Positions 1-9,056 of a DNA stretch of 64,000 nt are shown here, one piece after another (position 1 is the first letter of the stretch; every line of letters starts with the position of its first letter). The position numbers were made by a program, and so were the translations under genes. The notes beneath the pieces were generated by a model. The model worked only from the letters and a program-made list of their open reading frames with translations. It had not been told where the DNA came from and searched no databases. The DNA is from Brevinema_A sp051649605 (GTDB taxonomy: Bacteria; Spirochaetota; Brevinematia; Brevinematales; Brevinemataceae), in NCBI GenBank assembly GCA_051649605.1, contig JBOFHK010000002.1, forward strand, positions 144,629 through 208,628. The letters run 5' to 3'.

Positions 1-1330
1 CCCATAGAATGAGCCACCGTTGATCTTCAAGAAGATCGACATCCGATAACAAACGAGAATAAACACGCTGCGGATGATAGTATTGACGGATTAATTTGGC
101 TTGATAATTGGTGTGATCAATTTGGTATTCCAAGATACGAGAACCTAAAAAATTGATACTATCATCCCCCCGATTGTCAAACATAATTAAATTACCGTTA
201 CTCTTCAAAAGAAGAGCGTGCTGATTTTTGGGGTAAGTTGAGGATAACATACGAAAAGGAGCTAATGCTTCAATCTTATGAAGATAAACAAAATCCGCAG
301 GAACTTCTCCATTTTTGTTCCCTATTTGCACCTTCAATTTGGAATCTGCCATCCACCACAATAATTTCCACTCTGTATAATCTACAGCAATGACCCCTAA
401 ATGTCTCAAAGATAAATACAGAATATCATTTTGCTGGTCGTACACTAAAGAATTTGCATGAGCCCAGTCCACAATCTCTTCTCGAGAAGAGATTCGATTA
501 CTACGAAGATTGTTGGTATCATAAATCGTCTTTTTCAAACTTTCCCAGTCTTGGAGAGCTAAAACATTCCGAAATACATCTCCAATCAATAAATCTCTAT
601 AAATATTACCACCAGAATTTAATTCCAAGACCCTATCTTCTAAGCCTCCTCGAGGTGATACCGCAAGAACAATTTTATTATTACCTTTATAAACAAAATC
701 ATGATGTACTGATGCCGTAGACAAGACTTTTTCTTGACCTAAGAAATTGACTCGTTTTAAGATTGTATCAGTGAAATAAAAAAATAGTTCTCCATCCCTA
801 TACTCGATCCGAGACATCATTTTTATACCAGGATCAGTCTGATAAAGATAACGAAGCGCTCCTGTGCCATCATAAGCAACAATATTCGTATAATTATCAT
901 AAAGAAAATAAAAATCCTGATTAAAAGGGTCAAAGCTGAGAAGATTCGTATGAACTCGAATCTTAGGATTTGTAATCTTAGGATATTTCTGCTGGTATTC
1001 CGAATAAATATTATCAATAAAAAGATTTGTCGAAAAAATTATCTGTTCTCCCATCCGAATAATAATTTGATTGGTGTATTGATCATAAAGACTGTGGATT
1101 GGAAATTCTAAATGAGAAAATTCTGGATAGGTATAAGAAACAGAGAGATTTTTTTTCTTACCCTGTACCGTTACCGTCAGAGGAAGAGTATTTTTATAAG
1201 GGAGACGATAGACAGCCGATAATGGTGTTTTCCCATAAGGATTTAAAGTAAAGCCTAAAGAAAGTTTGAAGGGTTTGATTAGGGGATTCATGGTTAATAG
1301 ATAAAGAAAAACTACAAAAAATAATTTCAT
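1..1330 (-). CDS. Arylsulfate sulfotransferase (ASST family), C-terminus beyond window
   Basis: Reads open for 443 codons from an ATG at 1330 and runs off the window start. A hydrophobic N-terminus (residues 3-17) suggests export. Residues 28-95 resemble the ASST N-terminal domain (NPYGKTPLSAVYRLPYKN). The propeller then shows the four catalytic positions known for E. coli AssT: a His pair at 209-210, His291 in DWAHANS, Arg309 in SLRH and His371 in NQHALLL, followed by NGNLIMFDN. The family moves sulfate between phenolic compounds through a sulfo-histidine, usually in the periplasm. The start codon directly follows the holA stop (TAAATG), so the two are probably co-transcribed. About 100-150 C-terminal residues are missing compared with the family. 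Family assignment is firm; the substrate is unknown. Confidence 0.85.
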   Translation of the reverse strand, partial: MKLFFVVFLYLLTMNPLIKPFKLSLGFTLNPYGKTPLSAVYRLPYKNTLPLTVTVQGKKKNLSVSYTYPEFSHLEFPIHSLYDQYTNQIIIRMGEQIIFSTNLFIDNIYSEYQQKYPKITNPKIRVHTNLLSFDPFNQDFYFLYDNYTNIVAYDGTGALRYLYQTDPGIKMMSRIEYRDGELFFYFTDTILKRVNFLGQEKVLSTASVHHDFVYKGNNKIVLAVSPRGGLEDRVLELNSGGNIYRDLLIGDVFRNVLALQDWESLKKTIYDTNNLRSNRISSREEIVDWAHANSLVYDQQNDILYLSLRHLGVIAVDYTEWKLLWWMADSKLKVQIGNKNGEVPADFVYLHKIEALAPFRMLSSTYPKNQHALLLKSNGNLIMFDNRGDDSINFLGSRILEYQIDHTNYQAKLIRQYYHPQRVYSRLLSDVDLLEDQRWLILW

Positions 1331-2248
1331 TTAAAGCCCACATAAAAATTTTTCAAAAGTGAGTTGAGTAAAAAAATCTGCTTTGGTTTTTGATTCCCAC
1401 TCCATGGTCTGAATACATTCAAAACAGGAAGATAAAAAACGGAGGTTATTTTTACTAGCCAATCCTTGGTATTTCTTCCATTCATAGGGAGAAACAGCAA
1501 AACCTTCGGGGATTTCCCCTTGATTAGCCGTTTTTACCGCCCACATAATTTTTACCGAACGATAAAACATCGCGGTAATCGCAGGAAACGATTCTCCCGC
1601 ATATAAAAGGTCTTGTAAAGCCTGTAGGGCTACCGCTCTATTGTGAGCAAATATTGCCTCAATAAGATCGAAGATTGATGCATTTTTTGCCCTTTCTAAG
1701 ACATGATAAAGATCTTTTTCGGTGAGCGTTTTTTTGTCTGAACCAGCGTAGGCAATTAATCGATCTAGCATTCCTGAAACTTCTTCTATATCCTCACCAG
1801 CAAAAGTAATCAATAAATCTATAGCTTCGTTAGAACAAGTAATCCCTTGATCTGATAAACGACGTTGGGCATAACGTTTTTGATCCTGTGCCCAAGCTTT
1901 TTTAAAATTGTGGATTACTGCTTGTTGATTGCCAAGATTAGATACAGCATTCAAAACTTTAGAGGGAATTTTTTGATATTCTAAAATTAGGCAAACGCTA
2001 TCCGAAGGATCGTTTAAATAAGATAAAAGAGATTTTTCAAATTCTGATTTTGTTTTGTTCACATTTTTAACGAGAATCATCCGATTGTTACTAAATAAAG
2101 ACCCTGTTCTCAGATCAACAAAAAACTCTTCTATAACAAGCTCATCCCCATAATAAATCACACGATCTTCTTCAGGAAAAGTATGAACAATCTTATGAAT
2201 CTCTTCCCAAATTAATATGGGATTCTCTCCACCAACAAGAACAACCAT
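1331..2248 (-). CDS. holA: DNA polymerase III delta subunit
   Basis: A 305-residue protein of HolA type, the clamp-loader subunit that opens the sliding clamp. An AAA+-like N-terminal region carries the degenerate P-loop area (VVLVGGENPILIWEEI). The central stretch around residue 165 (FAGEDIEEVSGMLDRLIAYAG) matches the HolA region that reads 'GnDl..l.nEleKL', and a helical C-terminal collar domain follows. Length fits the family (about 330). The frame extends 5 codons upstream to a TTG, but ATG 2248 has GAGGTG 8 bases before it, so I use that start. The downstream neighbour is the sulfotransferase gene, with no gap. A promoter lies about 100 bases upstream. Confidence 0.85.
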   Translation of the reverse strand: MVVLVGGENPILIWEEIHKIVHTFPEEDRVIYYGDELVIEEFFVDLRTGSLFSNNRMILVKNVNKTKSEFEKSLLSYLNDPSDSVCLILEYQKIPSKVLNAVSNLGNQQAVIHNFKKAWAQDQKRYAQRRLSDQGITCSNEAIDLLITFAGEDIEEVSGMLDRLIAYAGSDKKTLTEKDLYHVLERAKNASIFDLIEAIFAHNRAVALQALQDLLYAGESFPAITAMFYRSVKIMWAVKTANQGEIPEGFAVSPYEWKKYQGLASKNNLRFLSSCFECIQTMEWESKTKADFFTQLTFEKFLCGL

Positions 2249-2347
2249 CAGAACACACCTCAAGTTTGTTTTTGGAATTATCTACCCCCCCTTATGCTTA
2301 ATAAATAAAGTGTCCAGCTTTATATGGTAAGAAGATATTCCGATTGT

Positions 2348-2376
2348 ATTATACTATAAAAATTTTAGAAACTCAA
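2348..2376 (-). promoter_or_regulatory. Sigma-70 promoter for holA
   Basis: TTGAGT (2376-2371), 17-base spacer, TATAAT (2353-2348), directed at holA about 100 bases downstream. A perfect -10 hexamer with optimal spacing. Confidence 0.6.
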
Positions 2377-2422
2377 TCAAAATTCTAGGATCTTATATTC
2401 TTAAGAAAATTCATAAAAAACT

Positions 2423-2451
2423 TTGATTCTTCAAGAATAATATAGTATAAT
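2423..2451 (+). promoter_or_regulatory. Sigma-70 promoter for the 2519 gene and probably coaD
   Basis: TTGATT (2423-2428), 17 bases, TATAAT (2446-2451), about 65 bases before the GTG start at 2519. It is divergent from the holA promoter; the two -10 boxes are about 95 bases apart. Confidence 0.65.
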
Positions 2452-2518
2452 GGATAAATAGAATAATTAATAAAAAATAATAATAAATAATCGATATTAC
2501 TGAATCAATGGAGACCGA

Positions 2519-3298
2519 GTGTACTATTTTGTATTCATCTTCTTGCTAAGCACTTCTATCACCGCAAAAGATATGGCAATAGAGAGTAATCCTTTTTTTT
2601 CTAATTCTATTGTGATTATCAAGGGGGAAAATTCCCTTGCATTTCCTTCCACAGATGATAAAGTCAAAGGGCTACCAGCATCAATTGATTGGTCGAAAAT
2701 ACCAGATCTTGGGCTTCCCAAAGAAGAAATTCATACGATCAAGATTATGGGACGCCAACACCTAAGCTACCAAACAAATGTGATTGATTTATTACCAGAT
2801 GTGTGGATTTTTATTGCCGATAAATGGACTCTAGAGTACCATGGTCAGATTCTTTACTTAGAAAATTTAGAGTTTTTACCTGAAGAAACAGACTTAAAAA
2901 TAAATAATCAAATCTTGGTAAAACAAAATGATCTTGGTTATTATCAGGATGAAAGTACTTCGTATCCAGGATTTTATCAGCATATTAATGCTCCAATGGA
3001 TGATTCTATACGATACCTATACCTAGTATCAGCAGAAGACAACCAATATATATATAATATGGAAAGGCTATTAGATGTACAAATTATTAAAGACCAACTC
3101 CTACAAAACCAAGAAAATTCAATAGAAATCACTCTTGAACCACAAACAAATCTTGCTATAGATCTGGAGACTATGATAGATGGAGAAGTTATAGACCATA
3201 CCGTAATTCCAAATACAAACACCACTGAGACAGAGCAAAGTATTATTGATCGCTCAATTAATACCAGTATTGATAAAAAGAAAAAACTTAACGAATAA
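2519..3298 (+). CDS. Exported protein of unknown function
   Basis: 259 residues starting at a GTG with TGGAG 5-9 bases upstream. Residues 1-16 form a cleavable signal peptide (MYYFVFIFLLSTSITA, then KD), so the protein is probably periplasmic or surface-exposed. The rest has no motif I recognise. The last 60 residues are acidic and rich in Thr/Asn/Asp and end in a Lys run, likely disordered. It lies 12 bases upstream of the next gene and heads a run leading to coaD. Function not assigned. Confidence 0.6.
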   Translation: MYYFVFIFLLSTSITAKDMAIESNPFFSNSIVIIKGENSLAFPSTDDKVKGLPASIDWSKIPDLGLPKEEIHTIKIMGRQHLSYQTNVIDLLPDVWIFIADKWTLEYHGQILYLENLEFLPEETDLKINNQILVKQNDLGYYQDESTSYPGFYQHINAPMDDSIRYLYLVSAEDNQYIYNMERLLDVQIIKDQLLQNQENSIEITLEPQTNLAIDLETMIDGEVIDHTVIPNTNTTETEQSIIDRSINTSIDKKKKLNE

Positions 3299-3310
3299 AT
3301 CAGTAAAGAG

Positions 3311-3820
3311 ATGAATAAAGAAAAAGACTATTTATACCAAGATCTTCCATCCATCAAACCTCGTGTTTCTCGATCAGAAAGACTAGCACAACGAAAAACT
3401 CCTTGTATAGATTGTCGACCTAATGGGATCGAAAAAGCAAAACGAAGTGCTAAGAATTTATATTTTTTTTATCTTGCAATATTGGCTATTGGATTTGTTG
3501 CTACCCAAATTTATCAAAAAACAAATACAGCTATGCCAACGATAGAAAATAGCAAACAAATTTCGTTTTCCTTTTCACAAAAAGCAAATATTAGTATTAT
3601 CGAACAGCCCCATCGTTATGGAATATCAATACTTTTTAGAAATAATAACAAAAATAAAATTTGGAATATAAAACATTTTATGATCTTACTCAAAGAGTCT
3701 GATACCATATTAACCAATATTGTATTAGAGAGTCAAATCCGTAGTTCTTGTTCTTTTTTTATTCCTTTAGAACAAAAAATTAATGATCTTAACGATATTG
3801 AACTCATAATCAATTCTTAG
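3311..3820 (+). CDS. Single-pass membrane protein of unknown function
   Basis: 169 residues: a basic, probably cytoplasmic N-terminal 48 residues containing a Cys pair (CIDCRP), one membrane helix (about 50-67, YFFYLAILAIGFVATQIY), then about 100 residues predicted outside. It sits between the exported protein at 2519 (12-base gap) and coaD (8-base gap), so the three are likely one transcript. The start has a GTAAAGAG-type ribosome site about 5 bases upstream. No family recognised. Confidence 0.55.
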   Translation: MNKEKDYLYQDLPSIKPRVSRSERLAQRKTPCIDCRPNGIEKAKRSAKNLYFFYLAILAIGFVATQIYQKTNTAMPTIENSKQISFSFSQKANISIIEQPHRYGISILFRNNNKNKIWNIKHFMILLKESDTILTNIVLESQIRSSCSFFIPLEQKINDLNDIELIINS

Positions 3821-3828
3821 GATTTTTT

Positions 3829-4305
3829 ATGAAAATTGCCATTTACCCAGGGACTTTTGATCCTCCTACTAAAGGACACGAAGATATTGCTCGAAGAGCA
3901 TTACAAATATTTGATAAAGTGATTATTGCTGTTGGCGATAACCAAGCCAAAAATGTTCTTTTTTCCATCGAAGAACGGGTTACTCTATGGAAAGAAATTT
4001 TATGGGATACCTCTCAAGTAGAAGTACTCTCTTTTAAAGGATTAATTGTTGATTTTGCCCAAAAACAAAAGGCAAATATTATCGTAAGAGGATTAAGAGC
4101 TATTTCAGATTTCGAATATGAGCTTCAAATTGCAGAAACCAATAGATCTCTTTATGCCGATATTGATACGGTATTTTTTACCGCAAAAGGTCGACAGCTT
4201 TTTGTTAGTTCTAGTATCGTAAAAGAGATTGCCTCACTAGGTGGTGATGTTTCGGATAAAGCTCCCCCTAATGTCTGTGATGCCTTATTAAAAAAATTCT
4301 CTTAA
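3829..4305 (+). CDS. coaD: Phosphopantetheine adenylyltransferase
   Basis: 158 residues, the normal CoaD length. It catalyses the fourth step of coenzyme A synthesis: 4'-phosphopantetheine plus ATP to dephospho-CoA. Visible signatures are the N-terminal YPGTFDPPTKGH, holding the TxGH nucleotidyltransferase motif, IIVRGLRAISDFEYELQ for substrate binding, and FVSSSIVKEIA near the C-terminus. CoA made here serves pta and the fatty-acid genes elsewhere in the window. Confidence 0.95.
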   Translation: MKIAIYPGTFDPPTKGHEDIARRALQIFDKVIIAVGDNQAKNVLFSIEERVTLWKEILWDTSQVEVLSFKGLIVDFAQKQKANIIVRGLRAISDFEYELQIAETNRSLYADIDTVFFTAKGRQLFVSSSIVKEIASLGGDVSDKAPPNVCDALLKKFS

Positions 4306-4374
4306 AGGTCAAAATTTCGAATCAAAAACAATTAAAATGTTATAAAACATAAAAATAAAATTTAAGGAGATTTT

Positions 4375-5106
4375 ATGTTTATCTTTCTTATGATGATTAA
4401 TCTTATTTTATTATTTGTTGGTATTTTTGTATTTAGAGATTATACTCTATATTTTATTGTTCCAGGATTTATAATGGTCTTGTGGGCTCAATTAAATATT
4501 AAAATGACCTTTGGTCGCTGGAGTCAAGTCCCCACTTCTTTTACTGGTTTTGATATGGCAAGACAAATCTTAGAAGAAAATGGAATTGACGATGTTACCA
4601 TTGAGCATGTACCTGGTGATCTTACCGACCACTACGATCCTAGCTCTAAAATACTACGTCTTTCTGATGCTACCTACGATAGTAATTCTGTTGCTGCTGT
4701 TGCTGTTGCTGCCCATGAAGTAGGACACGCTATCCAACACCATAGATCGTACACGCCTCTCGTTGCCCGAAACAACTTTTTTCCTGTTGCTCATTTCGCT
4801 TCTACGATTTGGTCTTGGTTAATTTTTGCAGGATTTTTCTTTAATATGCCTTATCTTTTAGAGATTGGGGTTATTTGTTATGGAGTATTCTTTTTATTTG
4901 CCGTTATTACCCTTCCTGTAGAGTTTGATGCTAGTAATAGAGCAATGCTTGCTTTAAAAGATGACGGTTCTTTAGATACTGTAGAATTGCAAGGTGCTCA
5001 AAGTGTTCTCAATGCTGCTGCAATGACCTATGTAGCTGGTGCTATTATGACCCTCCTACAACTTTTAAGATTGTTATATATCCTAAACGGTAGAAATCGC
5101 GATTAA
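4375..5106 (+). CDS. Membrane zinc metallopeptidase, YugP-like
   Basis: 243 residues. Two hydrophobic stretches at 1-38 precede a soluble loop, then the zinc motif HEVGH at 114-118, followed by further membrane helices (about 140-175 and 220-235). This is the layout of the Zn-peptidase-2/YugP family (DUF-type neutral zinc proteases) of bacterial membranes. The substrate is not known. A strong AAGGAG lies 6 bases before the ATG. It stands 70 bases after coaD and 43 before pta, on the same strand. Confidence 0.8.
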   Translation: MFIFLMMINLILLFVGIFVFRDYTLYFIVPGFIMVLWAQLNIKMTFGRWSQVPTSFTGFDMARQILEENGIDDVTIEHVPGDLTDHYDPSSKILRLSDATYDSNSVAAVAVAAHEVGHAIQHHRSYTPLVARNNFFPVAHFASTIWSWLIFAGFFFNMPYLLEIGVICYGVFFLFAVITLPVEFDASNRAMLALKDDGSLDTVELQGAQSVLNAAAMTYVAGAIMTLLQLLRLLYILNGRNRD

Positions 5107-5149
5107 TATCATTAAAAATAACTATTATTAAATTATAAGAAGGTTACTT

Positions 5150-6163
5150 ATGCCAACATTTGCCCAACAGATTATCGAAAGAGCCCAAGCAGAACCTCTA
5201 CGTCTTATTCTCCCAGAAGGTACAGACCCGAGGGTTCTTATTGCTGCTAAAAATATTTTACAACTAAAAATTGCTTCGGAAGTTACTATTTTGGGAGATC
5301 CAGACATTCTCAAAGAAAAAGCCCGTATTCATGGATTAAATATTAATAATATTAATATTATTAATCACGAAACAGATCCCAGATTAGACGAGTTTACTCA
5401 TGAATATTATGAGTTACGCAAACACAAAGGACTCACCGAAGAACAAGCACGAGTTGATATGGCAGATAATGTTTTTTTTGGGGCAAAATCATTAGCTTCA
5501 GGATGTGGTGATGCAATGGTTTCTGGAAGTTATTCTCCAACATCCAAAACATTGAGAGCTGCTATTTTCTTTGGTAAACCTCAGGTTAAAACGATCTCTG
5601 GGTCAATGATTATGGAAGTATCTAACAAAATTTTAGGAACTCAAGGGCGTCTCGTATTTGGAGATTGTGCCGTTGTTCCAAAGCCTAATGCAGAACAACT
5701 TGCCGATATTGCAATTAGTAGTGCCAAAACTGCTCGAGAACTACTTCACGTCAAACCAAGGGTTGCAATGCTTAGTTTTTCAACCCATGGATCAGCAAAA
5801 ACTCCTGATACAGAAATTGTTATTGAAGCCTGTGAAATTCTTCAACAACGACAAGTTGATTTTGATGTTGATGGCGAAATCCAGTTAGATGCCGCTGTGA
5901 ATCCAGAAACAGCAGCCTTAAAAGCTCCAAACAGCTTGGTGGCTGGAAAAGCTAATGTATTGATTTTCCCGGATTTAGGTGCTGCAAATATTGGTTATAA
6001 ACTTGTTCACCGCTTTTCCGAAGGAGCTCAAGCATTCGGCCCTCTCCTCCAAGGATTGACTTTACCTATTAATGATTTATCACGAGGTTGCTCTTATGAT
6101 GATATTATTATTACCTCTGCGATTACACTCAATCAAGCCCAAAATCAACACAATCTTTTATAA
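5150..6163 (+). CDS. pta: Phosphate acetyltransferase
   Basis: 337 residues, the length of the short, single-domain Pta. It interconverts acetyl-CoA and acetyl phosphate in acetate fermentation. Recognisable blocks are LPEGTDPRVLIAA near the N-terminus, GDAMVSGSYSPTSKTLRAA in the middle and LIFPDLGAANIGYKLVHR plus GPLLQGLTLPINDLSRG at the C-terminus. No acetate kinase gene lies beside it. A run of AAT/ATT codons near residues 63-73 (NINNINIIN) reflects the AT-rich composition. An AGAAGG ribosome site precedes the ATG. Confidence 0.93.
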   Translation: MPTFAQQIIERAQAEPLRLILPEGTDPRVLIAAKNILQLKIASEVTILGDPDILKEKARIHGLNINNINIINHETDPRLDEFTHEYYELRKHKGLTEEQARVDMADNVFFGAKSLASGCGDAMVSGSYSPTSKTLRAAIFFGKPQVKTISGSMIMEVSNKILGTQGRLVFGDCAVVPKPNAEQLADIAISSAKTARELLHVKPRVAMLSFSTHGSAKTPDTEIVIEACEILQQRQVDFDVDGEIQLDAAVNPETAALKAPNSLVAGKANVLIFPDLGAANIGYKLVHRFSEGAQAFGPLLQGLTLPINDLSRGCSYDDIIITSAITLNQAQNQHNLL

Positions 6164-6196
6164 AGTACTTGATAAAATAAGAAGGCCTCAATAATT

Positions 6197-7750
6197 ATGA
6201 AAAAATCCTATATTCCTCTAAAAAACACACTCATTAGTTCGTTTGGGACATTCTTATCACGTATTACTGGGGTCATTAAATTTAATGTTGTTAACTATTT
6301 ATTTGGAGCAGGGGCGGATACTTTTTATAGTGCAAATACAAGTATTCTTTCCTTAAGAAAAGTTTTGGGAGAGGGTTCTTTGGTTAGTGCCTATATCCCT
6401 ATTTCTAATAAAAATAGGGATAAGATAGATACCGAACTTTTTACTTCTAATATTATTAATCAAGTAATTATTATTTCAACGCTTATAACTGGTATTGGAA
6501 TTTTCATGGCTTCTTGGTGGACTCAAACATTTCTCCCTGGATTTGCCAATAGACCCCAAGCATTTCAAGAAATTGTCCAATTAACAGTCATTATGCTATC
6601 TTCTACAATATTTTTCTCTATTTTTTCTATTATTATGGGTATTCTAAACGCCAACGAAAAGTTTATTGCTTCTTCGACAGCACCCGTTCTAGCAAATATA
6701 ATTTTTATTATCTTTCCTATTTTAACATACCAGCAGTTAGGAATTCTTTCTCTTGCTTGGGCGGTAGTTTTAGGTTCGGTGATTCAATGTATTGCCGAAA
6801 TTATAGAATTGTATCTCTCAGGATTTCGTTATCACTTTTATCTAAATTTCTTCGATCAATACACAATCTCTTTTTGGAAATTATTTTTTCCTACCGCATT
6901 AAATTATCTGGCACTTGCAGGTATTCCTATAGGATTAGGCTATTTTACTTCTTTTCTCCCTCCAGGATCATTAACCTATCTACGTAATGCTAATACGATT
7001 ATGAATGCTCCTGTGGGGTTTGTTGGTGTAGCGATTGCTGGAGCAATTTTTCCTGTATTTTCCAAAGTCAAACACGATCTCAACCAACTCGCAGAAGCTT
7101 GGACTCAAGGAGTAGTTTTCTTTTTATTCGTCTCTATTCCTATCGCATTATTCTTTTTAATCTATCCTGATGTCATTGTTAATTTAATTTTTCGTGATAT
7201 TTCCCGTTTTGTTTCTGGATCTACGGGACAATTTACCCTAGATCTCCTGATTCAAACAACAAATGCCGTACAGATTTTAAGTACTATTTTAATTCCTTGG
7301 TCCTTAACTGTTATGGTTGGGAAACTTTTTTATTCTTTAGAAAAACCACATTTTTCTTTGATCTTAATCTTAGTCAACTTTATAATAAATATTTTTGGAT
7401 ACTTTCTATCTCGTGCTTTCCAATGGGGAGGAACAGGATTAGTATACTCCGATTTAATCTCAGGATGGTTTACCCTTATTACTAGTTTTGTATTGATCGC
7501 GTTTATCCTACCGGCAGTCAAAAAACATCACTCGAGCCTCCTCAAATATGCAACGATATTTACAATTATATCTACCATAATCTGGCTAGGATGTCGTCCT
7601 ATTTATTATTGGTACTTATCTTTTGACTCACCATTAATTTTATTAATATTAGGGTCTATTCTTTTCGTATTAGGAATGTCCATATTTTTTGGAATCGCTC
7701 ATTTGTGCCAATTGAATCCTATTACTAACAGAAAAAAATTAAATATATAG
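6197..7750 (+). CDS. murJ: Lipid II flippase MurJ
   Basis: 517 residues, almost entirely membrane helices (about 14), as in MurJ/MviN, which moves lipid-linked peptidoglycan precursor across the inner membrane. The N-terminal signature SSFGTFLSRITGVIKFNVV, the block GAGADTFYSANTSI, and the central APVGFVGVAIAGAIFPVFSK are typical. It sits in a rightward run 33 bases after pta and 18 before ribF. The start is ATG with AAGAAGG upstream. Confidence 0.9.
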   Translation: MKKSYIPLKNTLISSFGTFLSRITGVIKFNVVNYLFGAGADTFYSANTSILSLRKVLGEGSLVSAYIPISNKNRDKIDTELFTSNIINQVIIISTLITGIGIFMASWWTQTFLPGFANRPQAFQEIVQLTVIMLSSTIFFSIFSIIMGILNANEKFIASSTAPVLANIIFIIFPILTYQQLGILSLAWAVVLGSVIQCIAEIIELYLSGFRYHFYLNFFDQYTISFWKLFFPTALNYLALAGIPIGLGYFTSFLPPGSLTYLRNANTIMNAPVGFVGVAIAGAIFPVFSKVKHDLNQLAEAWTQGVVFFLFVSIPIALFFLIYPDVIVNLIFRDISRFVSGSTGQFTLDLLIQTTNAVQILSTILIPWSLTVMVGKLFYSLEKPHFSLILILVNFIINIFGYFLSRAFQWGGTGLVYSDLISGWFTLITSFVLIAFILPAVKKHHSSLLKYATIFTIISTIIWLGCRPIYYWYLSFDSPLILLILGSILFVLGMSIFFGIAHLCQLNPITNRKKLNI

Positions 7751-7768
7751 TATTATATAGGAAAAAGA

Positions 7769-8725
7769 ATGATTTACAAACAGCTCAGCTCTATCAAACA
7801 TTCTTCTGCTCTTCATGTTATTGTTGGTGCTTTTGACGGCGTACATTACGCTCATCAAGTACTAATCCAAACCGCTTTAACAAAAGCCCAAGGAGATACT
7901 TCTTTGATCTTCAGTTTTGATCCGCTCCCAAAAGAATATTTTTTAGGTGATCATTTCCTTGGGGCTTTATTACCGAGTATTAAACGTCAAAAAATGTTAG
8001 AAGATTTTCAAGCAACTTATACTATTATTGCTGATTTTACAGTGATAAAAGACTATTCTGAAGAACAATTTATTAATATCTTATTAGAAAAAGCTGATAA
8101 AATTATTTTATATTCTGGACCTGATTTTCGAATGGGGCATCATAAAGGTAATCCTTATCAAGGAAGTCATTTAGAACGGATTATCCTTGATGATATTCTT
8201 ATCGATCAAGACCTCTGCCGTTCTTCAAAAATTAGAGAACTACTTCTTGATGGAGAAATCTTAAGAGCTAATAAATTACTTAATAAAGAATATAAAATCT
8301 ATTCTCATACCGTACCAGGCGATAAAATAGGAAGGACTATTGATTTCCCTACTATTAATATCACACCCACAACACAAATCACCCCAAAAAATGGAGTCTA
8401 CTTTGGAGAGATTAAGATTTTTAATCGAGTCTATCCTGCAGCCATTTATGTAGGAAAACGCCCTACTGTAAGGGGCTTAGATCTTAGGGTCGAAAGTCAT
8501 ATCATTGAAGATTTTCCCTACGAGGAGATTCCTGCTAATACCCCCGCAGAAGTTTCATTTATCAAAAAAATTTGCGAAGAAAAATCGTTTCAATCTCTTG
8601 AAGAATTAAAAAAAATGTTGTATAATTATAAAATCATATCCTTAGGTCTCGCGACTAAGAGATATAAAAACCAATCGAATCGGCTTTCCTGGTTATTGAC
8701 CGATTGTCCGCGGAGGAACACATGA
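7769..8725 (+). CDS. ribF: Bifunctional riboflavin kinase/FAD synthetase
   Basis: 318 residues making FMN and FAD from riboflavin. The N-terminal nucleotidyltransferase half has GAFDGVHYAH (residues 16-25) and GPDFRMGHHKGN. The C-terminal flavokinase half has GRTIDFPTINI and PKNGVYFGEI (about 190-215). The core ends near residue 285 (FQSLEELKKML). About 30 further residues are read through the structured leader of rpsO, and the TGA stop overlaps the rpsO ATG (ATGA). That tail is unlike usual RibF ends and may be dictated by the RNA signal beneath it. Confidence 0.92.
   Translation: MIYKQLSSIKHSSALHVIVGAFDGVHYAHQVLIQTALTKAQGDTSLIFSFDPLPKEYFLGDHFLGALLPSIKRQKMLEDFQATYTIIADFTVIKDYSEEQFINILLEKADKIILYSGPDFRMGHHKGNPYQGSHLERIILDDILIDQDLCRSSKIRELLLDGEILRANKLLNKEYKIYSHTVPGDKIGRTIDFPTINITPTTQITPKNGVYFGEIKIFNRVYPAAIYVGKRPTVRGLDLRVESHIIEDFPYEEIPANTPAEVSFIKKICEEKSFQSLEELKKMLYNYKIISLGLATKRYKNQSNRLSWLLTDCPRRNT
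8641..8721 (+). promoter_or_regulatory. Structured rpsO leader, candidate S15 autoregulatory site
   Basis: The 80 bases before rpsO hold several possible helices: CTTAG/CTAAG (8641-8645 with 8655-8659), and two mutually exclusive pairings of one 3' arm, AATCGG (8678-8683) with CCGATT (8700-8705), or CAATCG (8672-8677) with CGATTG (8701-8706). The ribosome site (CGGAGGA, 8711-8717) lies beside a self-complementary TCCGCGGA. S15 represses its own translation through leader structure in several bacteria, but no sequence-level match was checked. The element overlaps the ribF C-terminus. Confidence 0.4.
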
Positions 8726-8994
8726 TTACAGCCGAAGATAAAAAGGCTATCGTCGAAAAATACCGTATGCACCCTACAGACACTGCTTCTTCTGAAGTAC
8801 AAATAGCACTCACTACAGCATACATCACAAATCTTTCGGAACATTTACAAAAATTCCGAAAAGATCATAAAACAAAACGTCGACTTCTAAAATTAGTCGG
8901 TCAACGAAAGCGATTACTGCGTTATTTACATAGTAAAGATCTTGATCGTTTCCACAAAATTGTTACAAGTTTAGGGATTCGTGCTTCTTTCTAA
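8722..8994 (+). CDS. rpsO: 30S ribosomal protein S15
   Basis: 90 residues, nearly identical in layout to other S15 proteins: an N-terminal ITAEDKKAIVEKYRMH, then DTASSEVQIALTT, the helix carrying LSEHLQKFRKDHKTKRRLL, and QRKRLLRYL before the C-terminus. It binds 16S rRNA in the platform. The ATG at 8722 follows CGGAGGA by 4 bases; a TTG six codons upstream in frame includes the Shine-Dalgarno itself and is rejected. A perfect terminator follows 6 bases after the stop. Confidence 0.97.
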   Translation: MITAEDKKAIVEKYRMHPTDTASSEVQIALTTAYITNLSEHLQKFRKDHKTKRRLLKLVGQRKRLLRYLHSKDLDRFHKIVTSLGIRASF

Positions 8995-9000
8995 AAAGAA

Positions 9001-9047
9001 TATCAATCAAAAAATCCGAGTATCTAGCTCGGATTTTTTGATTGATA
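9001..9047. terminator. Bidirectional intrinsic terminator
   Basis: Perfect 20-base inverted repeat (9001-9020 with 9028-9047) around a 7-base loop. The outer A/T tract and GC-rich core (TCCGAG/CTCGGA) give a T-tract on both strands. It ends the convergent rpsO and sugar-binding-protein transcripts. Confidence 0.9.
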
Positions 9048-9056
9048 TAATCTACT

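Noticed and set aside
454..720. 88-codon plus-strand frame
   Set aside because: Antisense to the sulfotransferase gene, whose frame is continuous and shows family motifs throughout.
8704..8721. TTG start giving S15 six extra residues
   Set aside because: The extra codons contain the Shine-Dalgarno; the family starts at ATG 8722.
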